Source of the DNA: Megalopta genalis
Taxonomy: Eukaryota > Arthropoda > Insecta > Hymenoptera > Halictidae
Direction: 5' to 3'
DNA: 64,000 nt
Assembly (NCBI RefSeq): GCF_051020955.1
Contig: NW_027476992.1
Location: forward strand, 47,191 to 111,190
Part shown: positions 50,668 through 62,336 of the stretch, piece after piece
Position numbering within the stretch: position 1 is the first letter of the stretch
Layout: every line of letters starts with the position of its first letter
Position numbers and translations under genes: made by a program
The notes under the pieces: generated by a model
Told to the model about the DNA's origin: nothing
The model's input: the letters and a program-made list of their open reading frames with translations, nothing else
The model's database searches: none

Positions 50668-53600
50668 TTAGCTTCAAATTAATGCGAAGTAGATGGATTA
50701 TCTTCGAATGCATGCGACAAATGATTTAGCTTCAAATACTTGTGATGTACATGATTTAGCTTCAACTGCATGCGAAAAAAACGTGTGTAGCTTCAAATCC
50801 ATGCGAAACACATGATTTAGCTTCAAATCAATGCGAATTAGAAGGGTTATCTTCGAATCCATGAGAAACATATGATATAGCTTCAAATACTTGTGATATA
50901 CATGATTTAGATTCAACAGCATGCGAAACAAACGAGTTAGCTTCAAATCCATGGGAAACACATGATTTAGCTTCAAATCAATGCGAATTAGAAGGGTTAT
51001 CTTCGAATCCATGCGAAACATATGATATAGCTTCAAATACTTGTGATATACATGATTTAGCTTCAACTGCATGCGAAACAAACGAGTTAGATTCAAATCC
51101 ATGCGAAACACATGATTTAGCTTCAAATCAATGCGAAGTAGAAGGCTTATCTACGAATCCATGCGAAACAATTGGATTAGCTTCATATACTTGTGTTATA
51201 CATGATTTAGCTTCAACAGCATGCGAAATAAACGAGTTAACTTCAAGTCCAAGCGAAAAACATGATTTATCTTCAAATCAATGCTAAGTAGAAAGCTTAG
51301 CTTCAAATCCATGGGATTCAAATGGTTTAGCTTCAAATACTTGTGATATACATGATTCAGCTTCAACTGCATGCGAAACAAACGAGTTAGCTTCAAATCC
51401 ATGCGAAACACATGATTTAGATTAAAATCAATGCGAAGTAGAATTCTTATCTTCGAATAAATGCGAAACAAATGATATAGCTTCAAATACTTGTGATATA
51501 CATGATTTAGTTCCAACAGCATGCGAAACAAACGAGTTAGATTCAAATCCATGCGAAGCACATGATTTATCTTCAAATCAATGCGAAGTAGGAGGCTTAT
51601 CTTCGAATCCATGCGAAACATATGATATAGCTTCAAATACTTGTGATATACATGATTTAGCTTCAACAGCATGCGAAGCAAACGAGTTAGCTTCAAATCC
51701 ATGTGAAACACATGATTTAGCTTCAAATCAATGCGAAGTAGATGGATTATCTTCGAATCCATGCGAAACAAATGGTTTATCTTCAAATACTTGTGATATA
51801 CATGATTCAGCTTCAACTGCATGCGAAACAAACGAGTTAGCTTCAAATCCATGCGAAACACATGATTTAGATTAAAATCAATGCGAAGTAGAATTCTTAT
51901 CTTCGAATAAATGCGAAACAAATGATATAGCTTCAAATACTTGTGATATACATGATTCAGCTTCAACTGCATGCGAAACAAACGAGTTAGCTTCAAATCC
52001 ATGCGAAACACATGATTTAGATTAAAATCAATGCGAAGTAGAATTCTTATCTTCGAATAAATGCGAAACAAATGATATAGCTTCAAATACTTGTGATATA
52101 CATGATTTAGTTCCAACAGCATGCGAAGCAAACGAGTTAGCTTCAAATCCATGTGAAACACATGATTTAGCTTCAAATCAATGCGAAGTAGATGGATTAT
52201 CTTCGAATCCATGCGAAACAAATGGTTTATCTTCAAATACTTGTGATATACATGATTTAGCTTTAACAGCATGCGAAACAAACGAGTTATCTTCAAATCC
52301 AATCCAAACACATGATTTAGCTTCAAATGAATGCGAAGAACATGGATTATCTTCGTATCCATGCGAAACAAATGGTTTAGCTTCAAATACTTGTGATGTA
52401 CATGATTTAGCTTCAACTGCATGCGAAAAAAACGAGTTAGCTTCAAATCCATGCGAAACACATGATTTAGCATCTAATCAATGCGAAGTAGAAGGCTGAT
52501 TTTCGAATCCATGCGAAGCAAATGGTTTGGCTTCAAATACTTGTGATACACTTGATTTAGCTTCAACAGCATGCGAAACAAACGAGTTAGATTCAAATCC
52601 ATGCGAAACACATGATTTAGCTTCAAATCAATACGAAGTAGATGGCTTATCTTCGAATACATGCGAAACAAATGGATTAGCTTCATATACTTGTGATATA
52701 CATGATTTAGCTTCAACAGCATACGAAATAAACGAGTTAGATTCAAATCCATGCGAAACACATGATTTAACTTGAAATCAATGCGAAGTAGAAGGGTTAT
52801 TTTCGAATCCATGCGAAGCAAATGGTTTGGCTTCAAATACTTGTGATATACATGATTTAGCTTCAACTGCATGCGAAACAAACGAGTTAACTTCAAATCC
52901 ATGCGAAACACATGATTTAGCTTCAAACCAATGCGAAGTGGAAGGTTTACCTTCGAATCCATGCGAAACATACGATATAGCTTCAAATTTTTGTGATATA
53001 CATGGTTCAGCTTCAACTGCATGCGAAACAAAAGAGTTATCTTCAAATCCAAGCGAAACACATGATTTAGCTTCAAATTAATGCGAAGTAGATGGATTAT
53101 CTTCGAATGCATGCGACAAATGATTTAGCTTCAAATACTTGTGATGTACATGATTTAGCTTCAACTGCATGCGAAAAAAACGTGTGTAGCTTCAAATCCA
53201 TGCGAAACACATGATTTAGCTTCAAATCAATGCGAATTAGAAGGGTTATCTTCGAATCCATGAGAAACATATGATATAGCTTCAAATACTTGTGATATAC
53301 ATGATTTAGATTCAACAGCATGCGAAACAAACGAGTTAGCTTCAAATCCATGGGAAACACATGATTTAGCTTCAAATCAATGCGAATTAGAAGGGTTATC
53401 TTCGAATCCATGCGAAACATATGATATAGCTTCAAATACTTGTGATATACATGATTTAGCTTCAACTGCATGCGAAACAAACGAGTTAGATTCAAATCCA
53501 TGCGAAACACATGATTTAGCTTCAAATCAATGCGAAGTAGAAGGCTTATCTACGAATCCATGCGAAACAATTGGATTAGCTTCATATACTTGTGTTATAC

Positions 53601-54869
53601 ATGATTTAGCTTCAACAGCATGCGAAATAAACGAGTTAACTTCAAGTCCAAGCGAAAAACATGATTTATCTTCAAATCAATGCTAAGTAGAAAGCTTAGC
53701 TTCAAATCCATGGGATTCAAATGGTTTAGCTTCAAATACTTGTGATATACATGATTCAGCTTCAACTGCATGCGAAACAAACGAGTTAGCTTCAAATCCA
53801 TGCGAAACACATGATTTAGATTAAAATCAATGCGAAGTAGAATTCTTATCTTCGAATAAATGCGAAACAAATGATATAGCTTCAAATACTTGTGATATAC
53901 ATGATTTAGTTCCAACAGCATGCGAAACAAACGAGTTAGATTCAAATCCATGCGAAGCACATGATTTATCTTCAAATCAATGCGAAGTAGGAGGCTTATC
54001 TTCGAATCCATGCGAAACATATGATATAGCTTCAAATACTTGTGATATACATGATTTAGCTTCAACAGCATGCGAAGCAAACGAGTTAGCTTCAAATCCA
54101 TGTGAAACACATGATTTAGCTTCAAATCAATGCGAAGTAGATGGATTATCTTCGAATCCATGCGAAACAAATGGTTTATCTTCAAATACTTGTGATATAC
54201 ATGATTTAGCTTTAACAGCATGCGAAACAAACGAGTTATCTTCAAATCCAATCCAAACACATGATTTAGCTTCAAATGAATGCGAAGAACATGGATTATC
54301 TTCGTATCCATGCGAAACAAATGGTTTAGCTTCAAATACTTGTGATGTACATGATTTAGCTTCAACTGCATGCGAAAAAAACGAGTTAACTTCAAATCCA
54401 TGCGAAACACATGATTTAGCATCTAATCAATGCGAAGTAGAAGGCTGATTTTCGAATCCATGCGAAGCAAATGGTTTGGCTTCAAATACTTGTGATACAC
54501 TTGATTTAGCTTCAACAGCATGCGAAACAAACGAGTTAGATTCAAATCCATGCGAAACACATGATTTAGCTTCAAATCAATACGAAGTAGATGGCTTATC
54601 TTCGAATACATGCGAAACAAATGGATTAGCTTCATATACTTGTGATATACATGATTTAGCTTCAACAGCATACGAAATAAACGAGTTAGATTCAAATCCA
54701 TGCGAAACACATGATTTAACTTGAAATCAATGCGAAGTAGAAGGGTTATTTTCGAATCCATGCGAAGCAAATGGTTTGGCTTCAAATACTTGTGATATAC
54801 ATGATTTAGCTTCAACTGCATGCGAAACAAACGAGTTAACTTCAAATCCATGCGAAACACATGATTTAG
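50668..54869. repeat. 2.4-kb B block, two copies, with a local 150-bp multiplication
   Basis: 50,698-51,790 matches 53,097-54,190 at 2,399 bp (16 x 150 minus one). The later part matches at 1,949 bp, because the first copy holds 450 bp more. The 150-bp unit with TTAGATTAAAATC, GTAGAATTCTTATC and ACAAATGATATAGC occurs at about 51,358, 51,808 and 51,958, the last two in direct tandem. Confidence 0.8.
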
Positions 54870-56518
54870 CTTCAAACCAATGCGAAGTGGAAGGCTTACC
54901 TTCGAATCCATGCGAAACATACGATATAGCTTCAAATTTTTGTGATATACATGGTTCAGCTTCAACTGCATGCGAAACAAACGAGTTAGCTTCAAATCCA
55001 TGCGAAACACATGATTTAGCTTCAAATCAATGCGAAGTAGGAGGCTTATCTTCGAATCCATGCGAAACAAATGGTTTAGCTTCAAATACTTGTGATATAC
55101 ATGATTTAGCTTCAACAGCATGCGAAACAAAAGAGTTATCTTCAAATCCAAGCGAAACACATGATTTAGCTTCAAATTAATGCGAAGTAGATGGATTATC
55201 TTCGAATGCATGCGACAAATGATTTAGCTTCAAATACTTGTGATGTACATCATTTAGCTTCAACTGCATGCGAAAAAAACGTGTGTAGCTTCAAATCCAT
55301 GCGAAACACATGATTTAGCTTCAAATCAATGCGAATTAGAAGGGTTATCTTCGAATCCATGAGAAACATATGATATAGCTTCAAATACTTGTGACATACA
55401 TGATTTAGATTCAACAACATGCGAAACAAACGAGTTAGCTTCAAATCCATGCGAAACACATGATTTAGCTTCAAATCAATGCGAATTAGAAGGGTTATTT
55501 TCGAATCCATGCGAAACATATGATATAGCTTCAAATACTTGTGATATACATGATTTAGCTTCAACTGCATGCGAAACAAACGAGTTAGCTTCAAATCCAT
55601 GCGAAACACATGATTTAGATTAAAATCAATGCGAAGTAGAAGGCTTATCTTCGAAACCATGCGAAACAAATGGATTAGCTTCATATACTTGTGATATACA
55701 TGATTTAGCTTCAACAGCATGCGAAACAAACGAGTTAGCTTCAAATCCTTGCGAAACACCTGATTTAGCTTCAAATCAATGCGAATTAGAAGGGTTATCT
55801 TCGAATCCATGCGAAACAAATGATATAGCTTCAAATACATGTGATATACATGATTTAACTTCAACAGCATGCGAAACAAACGAGTTAGATTCAAATCCGT
55901 GCGAAACACATGATTTAGCTTCAAAACAATGCGAAGTAGAAGGCTTATCTTCGAATCCATGCGAAACAATTGGATTAGCTTCATATACTTGTGTTATACA
56001 TGATTTAGCTTCAACAGCATGCGAAATAAACGAGTTAACTTCAAGTCCAAGCGAAAAACATGATTTATCTTCAAATCAATGCTAAGTAGAAAGCTTAGCT
56101 TCAAATCCATGGGATTCAAATGGTTTAGCTTCAAATACTTGTGATATACAGGATTCAGCTTCAACTGCATGCGAAACAAACGAGTTAGCTTCAAATCCAT
56201 GCGAAACACATGATTTAGATTAAAATCAATGCGAATTAGAATTCTTATCTTCGAATAAATGCGAAACAAATGATATAGCTTCAAATACTTGTGATATACA
56301 TGATTTAGTTCCAACAGCATGCGAAACAAACGAGTTAGATTCAAATCCATGCGAAACACATGATTTATCTTCAAATCAATGCGAAGTAGGAGGCTTATCT
56401 TCGAATCCATGCGAAACATATGATATAGCTTCAAATACTTGTGATATACATGATTTAGCTTCAACAGCATGCGAAGCAAACGAGTTAGCTTCAAATCCAT
56501 GTGAAACACATGATTTAG
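54870..56518. repeat. 1,649-bp tandem duplication, copy 1
   Basis: 54,870-56,518 is followed directly by a near-identical 56,519-58,167. The offset is 11 x 150 minus one, the missing base coming from a -2/+1 indel pair inside the block (GCATGCGACAAATG at 55208, ACGTGTGTAGC near 55,280). Both copies share private variants such as CAACAACATGCG and ATACAGGATTCAGC. Confidence 0.86.
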
Positions 56519-58167
56519 CTTCAAACCAATGCGAAGTGGAAGGCTTACCTTCGAATCCATGCGAAACATACGATATAGCTTCAAATTTTTGTGATATACA
56601 TGGTTCAGCTTCAACTGCATGCGAAACAAACGAGTTAGCTTCAAATCCATGCGAAACACATGATTTAGCTTCAAATCAATGCGAAGTAGGAGGCTTATCT
56701 TCGAATCCATGCGAAACAAATGGTTTAGCTTCAAATACTTGTGATATACATGATTTAGCTTCAACAGCATGCGAAACAAAAGAGTTATCTTCAAATCCAA
56801 GCGAAACACATGATTTAGCTTCAAATTAATGCGAAGTAGATGGATTATCTTCGAATGCATGCGACAAATGATTTAGCTTCAAATACTTGTGATGTACATG
56901 ATTTAGCTTCAACTGCATGCGAAAAAAACGTGTGTAGCTTCAAATCCATGCGAAACACATGATTTAGCTTCAAATCAATGCGAATTAGAAGGGTTATCTT
57001 CGAATCCATGAGAAACATATGATATAGCTTCAAATACTTGTGACATACATGATTTAGATTCAACAACATGCGAAACAAACGAGTTAGCTTCAAATCCATG
57101 CGAAACACATGATTTAGCTTCAAATCAATGCGAATTAGAAGGGTTATCTTCGAATCCATGCGAAACATATGATATAGCTTCAAATACTTGTGATATACAT
57201 GATTTAGCTTCAACTGCATGCGAAACAAACGAGTTAGCTTCAAATCCATGCGAAACACATGATTTAGATTAAAATCAATGCGAAGTAGAAGGCTTATCTT
57301 CGAAACCATGCGAAACAAATGGATTAGCTTCATATACTTGTGATATACATGATTTAGCTTCAACAGCATGCGAAACAAACGAGTTAGCTTCAAATCCTTG
57401 CGAAACACCTGATTTAGCTTCAAATCAATGCGAATTAGAAGGGTTATCTTCGAATCCATGCGAAACAAATGATATAGCTTCAAATACATGTGATATACAT
57501 GATTTAACTTCAACAGCATGCGAAACAAACGAGTTAGATTCAAATCCGTGCGAAACACATGATTTAGCTTCAAAACAATGCGAAGTAGAAGGCTTATCTT
57601 CGAATCCATGCGAAACAATTGGATTAGCTTCATATACTTGTGTTATACATGATTTAGCTTCAACAGCATGCGAAATAAACGAGTTAACTTCAAGTCCAAG
57701 CGAAAAACATGATTTATCTTCAAATCAATGCTAAGTAGAAAGCTTAGCTTCAAATCCATGGGATTCAAATGGTTTAGCTTCAAATACTTGTGATATACAG
57801 GATTCAGCTTCAACTGCATGCGAAACAAACGAGTTAGCTTCAAATCCATGCGAAACACATGATTTAGATTAAAATCAATGCGAATTAGAATTCTTATCTT
57901 CGAATAAATGCGAAACAAATGATATAGCTTCAAATACTTGTGATATACATGATTTAGTTCCAACAGCATGCGAAACAAACGAGTTAGATTCAAATCCATG
58001 CGAAACACATGATTTATCTTCAAATCAATGCGAAGTAGGAGGCTTATCTTCGAATCCATGCGAAACATATGATATAGGTTCAAATACTTGTGATATACAT
58101 GATTTAGCTTCAACAGCATGCGAAGCAAACGAGTTAGCTTCAAATCCATGTGAAACACATGATTTAG
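56519..58167. repeat. 1,649-bp tandem duplication, copy 2
   Basis: Partner of 54,870-56,518. Few differences are visible, for example GGGTTATCTTCG here against GGGTTATTTTCG near 55,497. After 58,167 the sequence resumes as a copy of 54,120 onward (offset 4,048). Confidence 0.86.
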
Positions 58168-59611
58168 CTTCAAATCAATGCGAAGTAGATGGATTATCTT
58201 CGAATCCATGCGAAACAAATGGTTTATCTTCAAATACTTGTGATATACATGATTTAGCTTTAACAGCATGCGAAACAAACGAGTTATCTTCAAATCCAAT
58301 CCAAACACATGATTTAGCTTCAAATGAATGCGAAGAACATGGATTATCTTCGTATCCATGCGAAACAAATGGTTTAGCTTCAAATACTTGTGATGTACAT
58401 GATTTAGCTTCAACTGCATGCGAAAAAAACGAGTTAGCTTCAAATCCATGCGAAACACATGATTTAGCATCTAATCAATGCGAAGTAGAAGGCTGATTTT
58501 CGAATCCATGCGAAGCAAATGGTTTGGCTTCAAATACTTGTGATACACTTGATTTAGCTTCAACAGCATGCGAAACAAACGAGTTAGATTCAAATCCATG
58601 CGAAACACATGATTTAGCTTCAAATCAATACGAAGTAGATGGCTTATCTTCGAATACATGCGAAACAAATGGATTAGCTTCATATACTTGTGATATACAT
58701 GATTTAGCTTCAACAGCATACGAAATAAACGAGTTAGATTCAAATCCATGCGAAACACATGATTTAACTTGAAATCAATGCGAAGTAGAAGGGTTATTTT
58801 CGAATCCATGCGAAGCAAATGGTTTGGCTTCAAATACTTGTGATATACATGATTTAGCTTCAACTGCATGCGAAACAAACGAGTTAACTTCAAATCCATG
58901 CGAAACACATGATTTAGCTTCAAACCAATGCGAAGTGGAAGGCTTACCTTCGAATCCATGCGAAACATACGATATAGCTTCAAATTTTTGTGATATACAT
59001 GGTTCAGCTTCAACTGCATGCGAAACAAACGAGTTAGCTTCAAATCCATGCGAAACACATGATTTAGCTTCAAATCAATGCGAAGTAGGAGGCTTATCTT
59101 CGAATCCATGCGAAACAAATGGTTTAGCTTCAAATACTTGTGATATACATGATTTAGCTTCAACAGCATGCGAAACAAAAGAGTTATCTTCAAATCCAAG
59201 CGAAACACATGATTTAGCTTCAAATCAATGCGAATTAGAAGGGTTATCTTCGAATCCATGCGAAACAAATGATATAGCTTCAAATACATGTGATATACAT
59301 GATTTAACTTCAACAGCATGCGAAACAAACGAGTTAGATTCAAATCCGTGCGAAACACATGATTTAGCTTCAAATCAATGCGAAGTAGAAGGCTTATCTT
59401 CGAATCCATGCGAAACAATTGGATTAGCTTCATATACTTGTGTTATACATGATTTAGCTTCAACAGCATGCGAAATAAACGAGTTAACTTCAAGTCCAAG
59501 CGAAAAACATGATTTATCTTCAAATCAATGCTAAGTAGAAAGCTTAGCTTCAAATCCATGGGATTCAAATGGTTTAGCTTCAAATACTTGTGATATACAT
59601 GATTTAGTTCC
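58168..59611. repeat. B units matching 54,120-55,170 and 57,420-57,770
   Basis: The first kilobase is a copy of 54,120-55,170 at 4,048 bp. From about 59,217 it switches to match 57,420 onward, where CAAATCAATGCGAATTAG replaces CAAATTAATGCG. The switch removes the two-base-short marker monomer usual at that place. Confidence 0.75.
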
Positions 59612-61425
59612 AACAGCATGCGAAACAAACGAGTTAGATTCAAATCCATGCGAAACACATGATTTATCTTCAAATCAATTGCGAAGTAGGAGGCTTATCT
59701 TCGAATCCATGCGAAACATATGATATAGCTTCAAATACTTGTGATATACATGATTTAGCTTCAACAGCATGCGAAATAAACGAGTTAACTTCAAGTCCAA
59801 GCGAAAAACATGATTTATCTTCAAATCAATGCTAAGTAGAAAGCTTAGCTTCAAATCCATGGGAATCAAATGGTTTAGCTTCAAATACTTGTGATATACA
59901 TGATTCAGCTTCAACTGCATGCGAAACAAACGAGTTAGCTTCAAATCCATGCGAAACACATGATTTAGATTAAAATCAATGCGAAGTAGAAGGCTTATCT
60001 TCGAATAAATGCGAAACAAATGATATAGCTTCAAATACTTGTGATATACATGATTTAGTTCCAACAGCATGCGAAACAAACGAGTTAGATTCAAATCCAT
60101 GCGAAACACATGATTTATCTTCAAATCAATGCGAAGTAGAAGGCCTGTCTTCGAAACCATGCGAAACAAATGGATTAGCTTCATATACTTGTGATATACA
60201 TGATTTAGCTTCAACAGCATGCGAAATAAACGAGTTAGCTTCAAACCCATGCGAAACACATGATTTAGCTTCAAATCAATGCGAAGAAGAAGGGTTATCT
60301 TCGAATCCATGCGAAACGAATAGATTAGCTTCAAATACCTGTGATATTCATGATTCAGCTTCAACTGCATGCGAAACAAACCAGTTAGCTTAAAATCCAT
60401 GCGAAACACATGATTTAGCATCAAGTCAACGCGAAGTTGATGGCTTATGTTAGAATCCATGCGAAACAATTGGATTAGCTTCATATACTTGTGTTATACA
60501 TGATTTAGCTTCAACAGCATGCGAAACAAACGAGTTAGATTCAAATCCATGCGAAACACATGATTTATCTTCAAATCAATTGCGAAGTAGGAGGCTTATC
60601 TTCGAATCCATGCGAAACATATGATATAGCTTCAAATACTTGTGATATACATGATTTAGCTTCAACAGCATGCGAAATAAACGAGTTAACTTCAAGTCCA
60701 AGCGAAAAACATGATTTATCTTCAAATCAATGCTAAGTAGAAAGCTTAGCTTCAAATCCATGGGAATCAAATGGTTTAGCTTCAAATACTTGTGATATAC
60801 ATGATTCAGCTTCAACTGCATGCGAAACAAACGAGTTAGCTTCAAATCCATGCGAAACACATGATTTAGATTAAAATCAATGCGAAGTAGAAGGCTTATC
60901 TTCGAATAAATGCGAAACAAATGATATAGCTTCAAATACTTGTGATATACATGATTTAGTTCCAACAGCATGCGAAACAAACGAGTTAGATTCAAATCCA
61001 TGCGAAACACATGATTTATCTTCAAATCAATGCGAAGTAGAAGGCCTGTCTTCGAAACCATGCGAAACAAATGGATTAGCTTCATATACTTGTGATATAC
61101 ATGATTTAGCTTCAACAGCATGCGAAATAAACGAGTTAGCTTCAAACCCATGCGAAACACATGATTTAGCTTCAAATCAATGCGAAGAAGAAGGGTTATC
61201 TTCGAATCCATGCGAAACGAATAGATTAGCTTCAAATACCTGTGATATTCATGATTCAGCTTCAACTGCATGCGAAACAAACCAGTTAGCTTAAAATCCA
61301 TGCGAAACACATGATTTAGCATCAAGTCAACGCGAAGTTGATGGCTTATGTTAGAATCCATGCGAAACAATTGGATTAGCTTCATATACTTGTGTTATAC
61401 ATGATTTAGCTTCAACAGCATGCGA
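59612..61425. repeat. 901-bp tandem duplication (59,612-60,512 and 60,513-61,425)
   Basis: The two copies are almost identical. The extra base is a T inserted in CAATTGCGAAGTAGG (59,679 and 60,580), which I saw nowhere else. Other shared private variants are GGCCTGTCTTCG, ACCAGTTAGCTTAAAATCC and CTTATGTTAGAATCC. Confidence 0.88.
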
Positions 61426-62336
61426 AATAAACGAGTTAGATTCAAATCCATACGAAACACATGATTTAACTTCAAATCAATGCGAACTAGAAGGGTTATC
61501 TTCGAATCCATGCGAAACAAATGGTTTAGCTGCAAATACTTGTGATATACATGATTTAGATTCAACAGCATGCGAAACAAACGAGTTAGCTTCAAATCCA
61601 TGCGAAACACATGATTTAGCTTCAAAACAATGCGAAGTAGATGGATTATCTTCGAATCCATGCGAAACAAATGGTTTATCTTCAAATACTTGTGATATAC
61701 ATGATTTAGCTTTAACAGCATGCGAAACAAACGAGTTATCTTCAAATCCAATCGAAACACATGATTTAGCTTCAAATGAATGCGAAGAACATGGATTATC
61801 TTCGAATCCATGCGAAACAAATGGTTGAGCTTCAAATACATGTGATATACATGATTTAACTTCAACAGCATGCGAAACAAACGAGTTAGATTCAAATCCA
61901 TGCGAAACACATGATTTAGCTTCAAATCAATGCGAAGTAGAAGGCTTATGTTAGACTCCATGCGAAACAATTGGATTAGCTTCATATACTTGTGTTATAC
62001 ATGATTTAGCTTCAACAGCATGCGAAATAAACGAGTTAGATTCAAATCCATGCGAAACACATGATTTAACTTCAAATCAATGCGAACTAGAAGGGTTATC
62101 TTCGAATGCATGCGAAACAAATGGTTTAGCTGCAAATACTTGTGATATACATGATTTAGATTCAACAGCATGCGAAACAAACGAGTTAGCTTCAAATCCA
62201 TGCGAAACACATGATTTAGCTTCAAAACAATGCGAAGTAGATGGATTATCTTCGACTCCATGCGAAACAAATGGTTTATCTTCAAATACTTGTGATATAC
62301 ATGATTTAGCTTTAACAGCATGCGAAACAAACGAGT
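61354..62336. repeat. 600-bp duplication (4 HOR units; second copy partial)
   Basis: 61,354-61,953 matches 61,954-62,336 at 600 bp. Shared variants are GAACTAGAAGGG, TCAAAACAATGCG and TTATGTTAGA at the start of each copy. The second copy breaks off at about 62,336 into a B unit with GCATCTAATC. Confidence 0.82.
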
